Assembly: GCF_000372725.1 (NCBI RefSeq)
Contig: NW_005201192.1
Span: forward strand, 996,973 to 1,060,972
DNA from: Emiliania huxleyi CCMP1516
Lineage: Eukaryota > Haptophyta > Isochrysidales > Noelaerhabdaceae
DNA length: 64,000 nt
Direction of reading: 5' to 3'
Shown here piece by piece: positions 36,049 through 46,276 of the stretch. The notes under the pieces were generated by a model. It saw only the letters and a program-made list of their open reading frames with translations. It made no database searches and was not told where the DNA came from. Numbering within the stretch: position 1 is the first letter of the stretch; each line of letters starts with the position of its first letter. The position numbers were made by a program, and so were the translations under genes.

Positions 36049-37966
36049 TCACGAGGTGAGCAGAGCGCTCTTGACGGCCTCCTCCTCCCCTCCCATGTCC
36101 AGCCGCTCCACCGGCCGATGCCACTCGTCCGGGACTCGCGATTGGCCGTCCATCCAGCCGTCGGTCCGCGAGCCGACATCGTGCCGCACCGCCTCGCACC
36201 TACGCTCGGGTCATCTCGGGTGATCACGGGTGAGCTCAGCCGACATCGTGCCGCACCGCCTCGCACCGCCGGCTGAGCGCGCGCACGGCGGTCAGCTCCT
36301 CCTCGAGGCGGGCCTACCCACAGCGCTGGTGTGCGTCTGCTGCCCGCAACGGACCGTCTGTGCGGCTCCCGGGGGCGTGCCAGCTCGGTGAAGAGCACGC
36401 GATGCCAGACCTCGGGCAGCAACGAGCGGAGCAGCGACTGGTCGCGGATCCGCTTCGTCTCGGCCTCGAGGGCGATCTCGAGCTGGTCCGCCGTCTCGCT
36501 CACCGCCTAGGGCAGCAGGTAGGCGGGGTGGGCAGCAGGTAGGCGGGGAGGGCAGCAGGTAGGCGGGGAGGGCAGCAGGTAGGCGGGGAGGGCAGCAGGT
36601 AGGCGGGGAGGGCAGCAGGTAGGCGGGGAGGGCAGCAGGTAGGCGGGGAGGGCAGCAGGTAGGCGGGGAGGGCAGCAGGTAGGCGGGGAGGGCAGCAGGT
36701 AGGCGGGGAGGGCAGCAGGTAGGCGGGGAGGGCAGCAGGTAGGCGGGGAGGGCAGGAAGTAGGCGGGGAGGGCAGCAGGGAGGCGGGGAGGGCAGGAAGT
36801 ACCTCGACGAGCGGGATCGCGTCCTCGGTCGTCACCACCTTGGCCGAGGAGGCGAGCGGCGCCAGCTGCGCGTGCAGCGCGGCGATGCGGCCGAGCCGGA
36901 GCCAGATGATCGCGACGTAGTCCAGGTCGGAGAGCACCACCCCGAAGGAGGCGCTCATCTCGCGCTTCGCCGCCATCTCGTCGCGCGCGTCGCCCGGACC
37001 GGACTCGGGCAGCGCCCGCCGAGAGGTGCGGCGCCGCTCTCGGTCGATCTCCTGGTAGGAGCGCACCCGCTTGCCGTCGGCGGCGACGTTCCGGTACGCC
37101 TTGCCAATGGCGCCTAGAGCCACGCCCTCTGGTGCTGAAGACACGCCGTCCGCAGAGTGTCGCCGGCAGCCGTGCCGATGGCGCCGCTCTGCAGCCGCTT
37201 GCTCTCGTGCGCGTGCACCACCTGCCGAGAGAGAGAGAGAGTCACAGGTGGGGGTGAAGAAGCAGAGGCACTGAGAGAGGAGTGGGGTGGGAAGACCACC
37301 TCGAGCAGGGAGACGACCGGCCGCAGAGACTCTGGCTGCAGGAAGAGAGAGCGGTGGATTGCGGTGGGCAGCCGCCTCTCCACTCGCGCCAGCGCGTTGA
37401 GCAGCCACGAGGGCGTGTCCTGCGGGAGGTGTGGAGGAAGAGAGGCGTGAAGAAGAGGTGTGCGCGCGAAGCTGTCGGGAGACTGGAGAGGTGTGAAGAG
37501 AGGCACGCGCCTCGAGTAGGCAGGTCAGGGCGACACTCCACAACGTGAGAGGCCACGCCGCGTGCAGCGTGAGCAGCACAAACTGGGCGGGCGAGACCGA
37601 CAGCGTGGTCCGCAGCCGCCACGCCTGCAGCACGTACACAAAGGAGCCAACGTACATGTACATGCCTCCGATGGCAAAGAGGCAGGCGGCCGCGAGCGGC
37701 GGCCGGCCCTCTCCCTTACGGTACTGCACCATCGCGGCGCCCGCCACGGTGGCGATAATAGCGTTGCGGTGGTAGCTGAGGAATGTGTTGTCCGCGTTGA
37801 GCCGCAGCGACCAGCGTGCGATCTTTGAGGCCGTCTCTGCACTGTTGATTGAGGGCGGCGATGGCGCACGGGAGCAGTAGTTGCACCGCAGCGGGAGAGC
37901 TGGCCTGAGCGGGCGGGAGAGCCGGCCTGCCCTCTGCAGCGATAGAACGCGGAGCATCGGCAGCAC
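36049..37966 (-). CDS. Organelle-targeted DUF202-like membrane protein with long helical C-terminal part
   Basis: The N terminus (MLPMLRVLSLQRAGRLSRPL) looks like a mitochondrial or plastid presequence. Then NADNTFLSYHRNAIIATVAG, KGEGRPPLAAACLFAIGGMY and MYVGSFVYVLQAW with two further hydrophobic helices resemble the DUF202/YidH domain (N..TFL...R). Later exons add SWLLNALARVERRLPTAIHR, VVHAHESKRLQSGAIGKAYR, MSASFGVVLSDLDYVAIIWL, then VSETADQLEIALEAETKRIR, LLPEVWHRVLFTEL and ARLEEELTAVRALSRRCEAV to a stop at 36049. Introns at 37114-37184, 36513-36800 (minisatellite), about 36310-36378 and 36200-36266; two have strong exon duplications. Function unknown. Confidence 0.7.
36200..36266 (-). other. 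67-nt GT-AG intron flanked by a perfect 29-bp exon duplication
   Basis: CCGGCG|GTGCGAGGCGGTGCGG starts the intron and GCGTAG|GTGCGAGGCGGTGCGG follows it; identity extends 29 bases (36266-36238 and 36199-36171). Splicing restores SRRCEAVRHDVGSRTDGW. The non-duplicated interior is only ~38 nt and contains CCGTGATCACCCGAGATGA. Confidence 0.95.
36513..36800. repeat. 19-bp minisatellite, ~15 units, filling an intron
   Basis: Unit GGCAGCAGGTAGGCGGGGA on the plus strand, with three variant units at the distal end. In gene sense the array is pyrimidine-rich (CCTACCTGCTGCCCTCCCCG) and runs from GAG|GTACTTCC to CCCTAG|GCGGTG, i.e. it is essentially the whole intron between LVE and AVSETADQ. Confidence 0.95.
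37114..37184 (-). other. 71-nt GC-AG intron flanked by a 16-bp exon duplication (14/16)
   Basis: CAGAGCG|GCGCCATCGGCACGGC starts the intron, CTCTAG|GCGCCATTGGCAAGGC resumes the exon; joining gives RLQSGAIGKAYRNV. Confidence 0.88.
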
Positions 37967-39376
37967 AAGACGACAGATCGCCAGGCTCGAAGGGCGCGTA
38001 GTCGTCCCCCCGCCCGCCCTTTCGGTTTTGACGTGCCACCCGCTGGCGAGGTACTCCCACGCCTCTCGGGGTTTTTGTCTGGCCGAGTCAACCCGAGAGG
38101 CGTGTCTCGCCTCGTCAAGTCTGTGGGACGGCCGAGCCTCGTTTCAAGGGGCGCGTGCGTGCGTCCCCTCTCGACTACGTTTGTTCACAGCCGGCGCGCG
38201 CGCCGGCGACGAATATGCGCGACTCGCCGCCGCGGCTCCGGGCCTCCAACGGCACGACCTACGCCCAACCACCGAGAGGCGCGCCGTCACACCACTCGCA
38301 CAGCCTGCAGCGCGGCGCTGCGCCAGAGCTCGAGAGGGCCCGAGAAGGGTCCCAGATCTCCAGTAGCACACAATAGCACACGTAGCCACGCATACCCAAC
38401 CATCCCCTGTCACCCCAGAGCAGATCCCCCCAGGCGGTGAGGTCCTTTCTGGTGCTTGAAGCTCACCCTCGTCCCCTGCCGCAGGCCCTCGGCAGCCGTC
38501 CTGGCGCGCGCCAGGGCATGTACCGAGCGACCCCAGTCCGCTCTGGCGCGCGCGTTCGGCGCCGATTGGTGCCCTAGTCGGACCGTGCAACGGACGCGCG
38601 CTCTGCGCGCCTCACACGCACTTGCCCAGAGCTCTGCGCAGAGGCAGAGAGAGAGCGCGCCCTCCCCCCGGGCTGCTGCTGGCGCGCCACGCGCGTGCGA
38701 TCCCTCTCTCGCAGTCGGTGTTCGCCGGGCGAGTTTTAGAGCTAAAATACATGTACATCACAAGACGCACACGCTGCTGTGGTCACCGACGGTCGTGTCC
38801 ACATGCGCGCAATGGCGCAATGGTGGGCAGCGCCAACGCGCAGGACCATGTTTGCGCGCGACATGCACGCACGGGTGCGCAGGCAGGCGAGGCCATGCCA
38901 AAGACTGCCCTGGGAGTCGCGCGCGCGCGTCTCCAGCCGACCGGTACGGCGGCAAGAGCTTGACGGCTGTCGTGCCCGCAGCACGACAGCCGTCAAGCCG
39001 CGCAGTCGGGTGGACGCGTCGCGTCGGACTTTTTGCCACCACCTCCACGAGTCTGTCCAGTGCACCCACTGGCCAGATGCCGGGCCTCGGAGGCTGAATC
39101 GAGCGCCGAGTCAGGCCGACCTGGCACTGCTGAGGCAGGTCACGCCTGCTGGGGCGAGCCTCGGCGAGACTGCGTCAGCTGTTCCCACAGCAGGCTGGAA
39201 GTACCTCGCCAGGCCACCCGCAAGATCCGGTGAGGGAGAGAGGTGGTACCCGGTCAGTCAGCGCGCTCCGGTCAGGTCGATAGAGTATGTATACTACAAC
39301 TTAGAACCGCGTCTAGGTAAAATTCGATGACGTTGACGATGTACACGGATGACCGTCCACAGAGGCACAGAGTTGA
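37967..39376. other. Intergenic, no gene recognised; strong hairpin at 38958-38998
   Basis: An exact 18-bp inverted repeat (GCTTGACGGCTGTCGTGC, 38958-38975, loop CCGCA, complement 38981-38998) could form a cruciform or a stable RNA hairpin. Open frames here have no motif and overlap on both strands. Confidence 0.6.
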
Positions 39377-40005
<629 letters not shown>

Positions 40006-40010
40006 CCCGC

Positions 40011-40389
40011 CGGCGTCCGTGCCTCGGTTCGCGTCATCGGTAGCGTCTCCGTTGTTCCCTTTGACTAGGGTCCTCATCTCTGGTCCACGCCGCGGTGGCC
40101 TTTGTAGCATAGGAATCCTACGTCTCTGACTCGACTCTCTGACACCACTAGACCCCGAGTATTCAGTCGTCCGCGTTCCCCTTACCTTATCTCGGCACGT
40201 GTTTTAGATCCCCAGAGCCCAGTTCGCGCAACACCCGACACCGCGACGACTTACGTGGTTACGTGTTCACTGTCTGTTGTGCTCAAGTGTGCTCCTCAAC
40301 GCAAGCACTGTCTCAAGGATGGCGTCCCGAATCTCCCGGCGAGGGCCGAGCCCCCACCTCGCGTCTCGCCGTGAAGGCCGGCTGCGCAG
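40011..40389. other. Intergenic
   Basis: No gene or repeat recognised. Short CTCTGACTCGACTCTCTGACA motif near 40120. Confidence 0.4.
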
Positions 40390-40905
40390 CTAGTCCGAGT
40401 TGAGAGTCGCGAGGCTAGCGGGCCTGCGGCTCGGTGTTCCATTCGGGACCTTGGTCCACTTGTTTCCGTCAGGGAACTTGATGCCGTCGCCCTCCCAAAC
40501 GCCAAGGAGGTCTTTTGGCCCTCCCTTTGGCGAAAAGTCGATCGCGATTGACTCGCCGCTCTCCGCGACCGAGCCAGTCAGCTTCCACACTGCCGACGCC
40601 TCAGGCCTCGCATCGCACGCGCTATCGACGCCGGCGATGGCGGCCTGCGGATTGCGCGAGCGGCGGCCGCTTGGCAGCATGGGTGCGCCGCCCACCTTGA
40701 TTGAGCGCAAGCAGCCCGGGTGCTGTGGGTCGTCGTACTCACCCGTGAAGACCGAGGAAAGGCCGGTCCGTGCGGTGACGGCGTGGCTGGCGGCGGGCGC
40801 AGCGACAAGAGCGGCAAAGCCGCCAAGGAGCCCGCGCCGAGTCGCTGTGGTCTGCGGCGGCGGCGCACCGGGCAGCAGCGCGTTGACGGCGAGAGCAGCG
40901 ATCAT
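40390..40905 (-). CDS. Plastid (probably thylakoid lumen) conserved protein
   Basis: From MIAALAVNALLPGA (a hydrophobic ER-type leader) the protein continues to RRGLLGGFAALVAAPAASHA, a twin-arginine-type second signal, so a bipartite presequence to the thylakoid lumen of a complex plastid is likely. The mature part contains SSVFTGEYDDPQHPGCLRSI, AVWKLTGSVAESGESIAIDF and SPKGGPKDLLGVWEGDGIKF then PDGNKWTKV, a pattern I associate with a small conserved plastid protein of algae and cyanobacteria without an assigned activity. About 171 residues. Chosen start gives a short leader; an upstream Met at 40965 is in frame but would bury the signal. Confidence 0.65.
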   Translation of the reverse strand: MIAALAVNALLPGAPPPQTTATRRGLLGGFAALVAAPAASHAVTARTGLSSVFTGEYDDPQHPGCLRSIKVGGAPMLPSGRRSRNPQAAIAGVDSACDARPEASAVWKLTGSVAESGESIAIDFSPKGGPKDLLGVWEGDGIKFPDGNKWTKVPNGTPSRRPASLATLNSD

Positions 40906-40965
40906 CGAGACGGCGTGAGCAGCGTGCGACCTGATCCCGGGATTGCGCTTTTGTGTGAGCAGCAA

Positions 40966-41241
40966 CGACTAGGTTATCTCTCTGTGTCCGGTCTCTACTG
41001 CACCTTGGTGCGACCTGGGCCGGGTGGATCTCTAGGCGGCGGCAAGACGAAGAGCGAAGCTACTGGGAAAGGTCCTCGGAGAAGAAAAGAATTAACTTTG
41101 TGTGCGGTCCACGTCCGCCCAGCCACCGGCCCCAGCGCGAGGGTCTGAGGTGGCGAGCATCATAATCGGATCCGCTGGCCTATATCCCCCAGACGCCAGA
41201 GCGCTCTATCCGCACGCCGCCGGCGCTCTGAACTACCGGCG
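40966..41241. other. Short intergenic region
   Basis: Divergent/convergent spacer without recognised features. Confidence 0.4.
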
Positions 41242-41872
41242 TCAGCTCCAGGCGCCGCCAGCCAGGTCGGCCTCCTCCTCCTCCGCGTCGGCAGCCTCGA
41301 GCTCCCTCGCCAGCTGGATGGTCCGCGACATCTCAAAGTCGGCATGCAGCGCCGCGGCCGAAACGGACCTACACGGGCTCGTGGCGCGCCTCACAGGCAC
41401 CGCGCGCGGGGGGGGCGAACGGCGAGAGAGCGCGGCCGCCACTCGAGTCGCTCGCCGGTCCGGCGGTTGCGGGAAAAGTACTCGAGGCTCGCAGGCGCCT
41501 CCTATAAGCGGCACAGATTCAGAAGCCGCCTCACGTGCTAGGCGCAGGCTACTGCTGGAGGCGTGCCGCGCTCGCCTGGAGCAGCGCGTTGACCACCTCG
41601 GACTCAGACTCGGATCCGTCGGGGCGCAGCGGCACGAAGCGGATCTGCTTGGCAAGCCGGTCGACGTACACGTGCTCCTCGACCTCCGAGTCGTACGAGG
41701 TGGCGCGTCATTGCCTTGTGAAGGTCAGGCAGCGCCATGTCGGGCCTGAGCCAGCCGGGGCGTGCAGCTCCACCGAGACAGGCATTCCCTCCGGGAGGAA
41801 GGACTCGGGCTGTGCGACCTTGCGCATCATAGCGATCCACACCTTGTGAGGCGACGCCCCATCGAGTGACAT
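41242..41872 (-). CDS. SRPBCC/START-like (DUF1857-type) protein
   Basis: Pieces in gene order: MSLDGASPHKVWIAMMRKVA, QPESFLPEGMPVSVEL, then in another frame YDSEVEEHVYVDRLAKQIRF and VPLRPDGSESESEVVNALLQ, LEYFSRNRRTGERLEW, and a terminal ADFEMSRTIQLARELEAADA then EEEEADLAGGAWS. The starting helix with VW..M..K...P..F.P and the strand pair resemble SRPBCC proteins of the DUF1857 type, which bind hydrophobic ligands. At least two introns are needed (near 41700 and 41400-41560). Family assignment is tentative; coding status is good. Confidence 0.45.
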
Positions 41873-41959
41873 CGAAACGCCGCTCAGCCGGGCGCACTGC
41901 CTGCGCGTCGTGGATTCAACGGCACAAACGCCAAGCGGCGGCCGGCGAAACAACCTCAT

Positions 41960-43876
41960 CTATATGTGGCCCGTCAGGCCAGCGAGCAGCGTGGGGAAGA
42001 GACTGCGTAAAAAAAAAGTGTCTTGGCCCTGCACGATCTTGGTGTGAGGGATCTTCAATCCACGTGGCCCCTCAACCCTCGAATTCTGCCGGAATAGACA
42101 ACAAAACAAGATAGTGAATAAAGGGTGTGGATGCTGGGTTGACCGAAATCGGGGGACGCGACCCACTTCGCCACAGATGGTCCCGCGCCTCGCCGCTATG
42201 ACGGGCACACGCCCCGCACCGTCCGCTGTGTGCCCGTCTTTGTCCGGAGTGAATACTCCAACGCGCTCGTCGGTGACGGTGTCCCCCGATTTCGCCGCGC
42301 TCCGGCACCGCTCCGGCGTCCGGGACGCACGCTCTGGGGGGGCGCGGGGGCCCCCGGAGGCACCGTGCGCCGCGCAGCAGTACGGAAATGGGGCTCCGGC
42401 TCCGTTAGTCTCCGTTAGCACCAACTTCCCGATTAAGTACGGTTAAGTAGAGGGCAGATTTGGAGAGAACTCGAGGAGTACATACAGATAGACCCTCCAA
42501 CCATCAGAAAACTCCGACCTGATTGGTCGTACTGACCGCCGACAGATCACTCCAGACAGCAGACAGGCCGACGTCTGCACACGGCCGGCCGGGCGAGAGG
42601 CTTGACACGATCCGACCCTGCGAGACCCTGACGCTGCTGCTCTAGCTATCAGACATGCACTGCTGACTGCTGCCACAATGTGCGACCGGTGCTGGCCCAC
42701 TTGGCGGCCTTCCCGGTCAGTGGTGAGGCGCAGTTCAGAGCTGTCGATGGCGCGATGCCGCACTGGTCCCACATTGGTAACACGAGACCACCACGTTTGC
42801 CGGTCCAAGAGAGAGGCACTGGTGCTGTCCTGAGAAGGTGCGTGGTCCCTCTTGACTGCCCATGCGCGCGAGGCTGTGTAGGCATAGCCTCGAGAGTGCC
42901 AGCAGCCAATCCGAGGCGACGCGCATTGCGTCAGAAGCGTGCACACGTTGGAAGGACACCTTCCGACTGGCCGTACGATCAGGTCGTCACTGAATGCTTG
43001 ATACTAAGGCCGCGAGCTATGCAGGTGATCAATTGTGCAGCATGGCACGGTCAGCAGCGCCGACAGGCTGTCGCAAGGCGTGATAGCATGGCCGCAAGTA
43101 CGCCGAATTCCCATGAAAAAGTGAAAAATCGCGCAAAAAAACCGAAAAAATCGGCGCCTGCGGCGGGCCATGGGACCCCATCGCCCCCCCGCATGGATAC
43201 CCTCTAGGGCCCCCGCGCCCCCCCAGAGGACGCACGCCGGCGAAGCACGTCAAGCTGCTGTACGGCCCCGGAATCGCCTCCCCTCGCTTAGCTAGACTGA
43301 GAGTTATTGTGCACATGGTTAGTCTCTACAATATACTCACTGACACCCCCCCCCTCCCAGAGCTCGTCCCGGTCCGCCACGGCCATCCTCGGCCTCCGGA
43401 GGGCCCCCGGCCGCGCCCGCGGCGCGGTGCGGCGGCGTCACAAATCCGACGGCAGAGCACCGGGACGCGGTCGGGCGATCTGAGGTCCAGTGAGGCGTAT
43501 GCATTGCCCATCCAGGGCTATCACATGGACCTATCAACAGGCGCCTGCGGCGGAGCAGGAGGGCCCGGCGCACAACCCCCTGGTCAACTCACCCTCCACA
43601 CCCCCCGCCCGTAGACACGCCGTGGCTACACATTCACATACAGAGTTTGTTTTTGTCACATATATCATATTCCGACACAACACACAAAGCCTTTGATCTC
43701 AAAGCTGCGGGTCCCCGCAGGGCCCAGTCGGTGCACTGCAGTCCGATCTGGCCTGCCGGCCGGGGGAAAGAAGGGCGGCGAGAGCGCAGCAGCAGGGCGG
43801 CGAGAGAAGGGCGGCGAGAGCACAAAGGGCATAAGGGCAGCGCAGTTGTACGTGACTGCTGCACTCACATGTCACA
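41960..43876. other. Long stretch without a recognised gene
   Basis: Contains the inverted copy (42029-42062) of the small repeat at 15023-15058, and the block 42640-42960, where both strands are open without motifs. Possibly transposon remnants. The segment 43720-43810 has a GAGCGCAGCAGCAGGGCGGC tandem with AGAAGGGCGGCGAG units. Confidence 0.45.
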
Positions 43877-44467
43877 TCACACGGCAAAGGCCAGCGCGGC
43901 GGCCGCCTCGGTGTCGATCTTGTCGCACTCCCTCTCGAGCTCCGCCAACACGGCCTCGCGCTCCGCCGAGAGGGCGGCCAACTGCTCGTCCTTTTGCTGC
44001 AGGAGGGCGTCGTACCGGGCCTTCACGGCGGACTTCTTGTCGGCGGTCGTGGCCTCGATCATGGCGCGGAGGCCGTCGGGGCTGGCCGCACTGTCAGCCG
44101 CACCCGCCGCATTGCCCGCCGCGGCGGTGCCCTCGGCCAGCCGCTGAAACTGCGCAGCGGCAGCGCCCACCCCGCCGCCTGCCTGTGCTCGCGCCGGGGC
44201 GGCATCCACGCTGCCGCGCTGCAGATCCAGGACGCTCTTCACGTTGGGGTCGAGGGGCCAGCGGTTGCGCTGCTGCGGCACCCGACCCGGTGTGCGGCGG
44301 ACGGCGCCTGTCATACCGCTCATTGCGGCGGTTGTCGCCGAGCTGCCGCCCCCCGCGGTGCCGAGCGGGGCGAAGGGCACCGCGCCGCCGCACTTGTCGC
44401 TAATCTGCATCATCGGCGGCGCCAGCCTCACGGCGGCGGGCGACAGGAGGGCAGCCACGGTAAGCAT
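43877..44467 (-). CDS. Plastid-targeted-looking hypothetical protein with C-terminal coiled coil
   Basis: MLTVAALLSPAAVRLAPPMM is a plausible signal/transit leader. The middle is Gly/Ala/Pro rich with WPLDPNVKSVLDLQRGSVD; the last 80 residues are a coiled coil (DGLRAMIEATTADKKSAVKA, RYDALLQQKDEQLAALSAER, EAVLAELERECDKIDTEAAA). Single exon of 196 residues. No known family recognised. Confidence 0.6.
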   Translation of the reverse strand: MLTVAALLSPAAVRLAPPMMQISDKCGGAVPFAPLGTAGGGSSATTAAMSGMTGAVRRTPGRVPQQRNRWPLDPNVKSVLDLQRGSVDAAPARAQAGGGVGAAAAQFQRLAEGTAAAGNAAGAADSAASPDGLRAMIEATTADKKSAVKARYDALLQQKDEQLAALSAEREAVLAELERECDKIDTEAAAALAFAV

Positions 44468-44524
44468 GGCCGGGCTCCGTCGAACCTTCGATCGCAGTGT
44501 CTTTTTCAAAAACAGTCTCCTCAC

Positions 44525-45128
44525 CTCTCAGTGTATGTAGCTCTTACGAACATACCCGTAGGTGAACTGCTGACGGGTTTTGCGATGAGAAGCGATCCGA
44601 ACGTGGTATTCGGGTGATTAGATCACTACCGCCGAAGCGCAAGCGCTTGGAGCAAGGGAACCGCCACGTATGGGTCCCAGACTAGCACCCCACCTCGCGG
44701 GCCGACGTTCTGGCCCAGCGAGGCTGCTGCGGAGCACTCGGGGCCGACGTTCTGGCCCAGCGAGGCCGCTGCGGGGCACCCGGCGGCTCGGTTCGCTCAT
44801 CAGCGCAAACTCGGTCGAGCAGAAAGTAAGGTGTGTGTGTAAAGCGTAAAGGCGGCGCGGCACGGTAAGGGTCGGCGGTAAGGCGGCGCGGCGGCAGCAG
44901 ACGGCAGGCAGGACATCTCTGACGGCGAGACAAACGGCACGGCGATCACGAGGAGGTAGAAAGTCGGGCGCGAGCGGGCGGGGTGGCGGCGAGGCGGCGG
45001 GTTTTTCCGAACATGGCATTCGTGTGATTAGATCACCGTAACGCAAGAGCACTTTTCTTGCTGTGTGGTCGCCCAACGAATTTTTCTTTGTTTGGGCGTA
45101 GGAATCCTGTGTGTATGTGTATGTGTGT
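44525..45128. other. Intergenic with a 40-bp direct repeat
   Basis: GGGCCGACGTTCTGGCCCAG followed by CGAGGC occurs at 44699-44724 and 44741-44766 (period ~42). GAACATGGCATTCGTGTGATTAGATCACcg at 45009 resembles GAACGTGGTATTCGGGTGAT at 44599, suggesting a second duplicated block ~410 bp apart. Confidence 0.6.
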
Positions 45129-45722
45129 ATGTCAGCAACCCTGTTCCTCGCGTGCTGCTCCGTTCGATCGCCACTCAGCAAGCCCAGCGGCCTGCGCGCC
45201 CCTCCAGCCCTTCTCAACGCCGGCGAGCAAAAAGGGCGGCCTCCGCGCATCACCGCTGAGCAGTTCAACCGCCTGCGAACTGCGGTGCTCAGTCCATCCA
45301 TCTTTGCTGAGCTTGACACCGACCAGTCCGGCTTCCTCACGCTTGCGGAGCTGCAAGCGGCGCTCGCAAAGGCTGGCGGCGCCGTCAGCCTCGAGCAAAG
45401 CGAGGCGGTGTTCCGAGCGATGGACACGAACAGCGACGGCGAGATCAGCCTCGAGGAGTTTACAAAGGGGCTGAGCGATGCCATGGAGGGTGAAGAGGCG
45501 GCAATGAGCGAGTCTCCCGCCCTGGCCGCCTTTAGGGAGCTGGACACTGACGGCAGTGGCTTTATCGACCTGCAGGAGCTCAGGGTCGCCCTCGACGCAG
45601 CCGCCCGAGCCCGCCCATCGGAGGAGGTGGTGGAGGCCATCTTCAGGGAGATAGACGCCAACGGTGACGGCGTCATCTCGTTTGAGGAGTTCGCACGGGT
45701 GTACGCGAAGCTGGAGCTCTGA
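45129..45722 (+). CDS. Calmodulin-like protein with four EF-hands, leader peptide
   Basis: Starts MSATLFLACCSVRSPLSKPS, a possible organelle or signal leader. Four EF-hand loops are complete: DTDQSGFLTLAE, DTNSDGEISLEE, DTDGSGFIDLQE and DANGDGVISFEE, each with acidic residues at loop positions 1, 3, 5 and 12 as needed for calcium binding. It should be a calcium sensor. Helices between hands are intact and the last helix ends ARVYAKLEL. Single exon in view; an earlier Met at 45111 is also in frame. Confidence 0.93.
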   Translation: MSATLFLACCSVRSPLSKPSGLRAPPALLNAGEQKGRPPRITAEQFNRLRTAVLSPSIFAELDTDQSGFLTLAELQAALAKAGGAVSLEQSEAVFRAMDTNSDGEISLEEFTKGLSDAMEGEEAAMSESPALAAFRELDTDGSGFIDLQELRVALDAAARARPSEEVVEAIFREIDANGDGVISFEEFARVYAKLEL

Positions 45723-46276
45723 GCCTCTGACGCATCGAATGCATGCATACAGCTGGTAGCTCTCCGTCGTTCGCGACCTGTTCGCGACTTTCTCGGACCT
45801 CGCCGGCTGACGCGCGGGGTCGTCGCAGAGTTGAATAAGGTACAGGGTACGGTTGCAGTACAGTCTGATGAGCGTGAGGGTATGTTGGTCCTTGCTAGGA
45901 AGGGCAGAGGGACGCGAAGAAAACGGCCGGGGCGCCGCGGCCCGCGCGCGTGTAACGTAGAGACAACAGACAAGAGAAGCCAGAGAGCTCTCACCTCAGA
46001 CACGAACGGCGAACGCGGGGGTACCGAGTACTGCGCAACCGGCCCTGCGCGCAACTGCACTCGCGCGGTGTCGTTGCGCGCGCTAAAGGGGCCGGTTGCG
46101 CGCCCAGCGCACAGGGCGCATCCAAGTGGTGGCGCTCAACCCTCAAAACGCCTCTCACCCATGAGCCTCCTCGCGCCACACATGCACAAAGAAGATGCCG
46201 GGACCGCGCCAGCGGCCTGATCGCCCCAACCCGCCTTTGCCGTCGCCTCTGTGGGTAGCTGAGCCGGCGAGCGGGT
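45723..46276. other. Intergenic
   Basis: Convergent 3' region between the EF-hand and CTP synthase genes. No repeat recognised. Confidence 0.5.

Noticed and set aside
44618..46060. 480-codon minus-strand frame overlapping the EF-hand gene
   Set aside because: Four intact EF-hand loops on the plus strand make that the real gene; the minus frame is Ser/Arg-rich without domain signatures.
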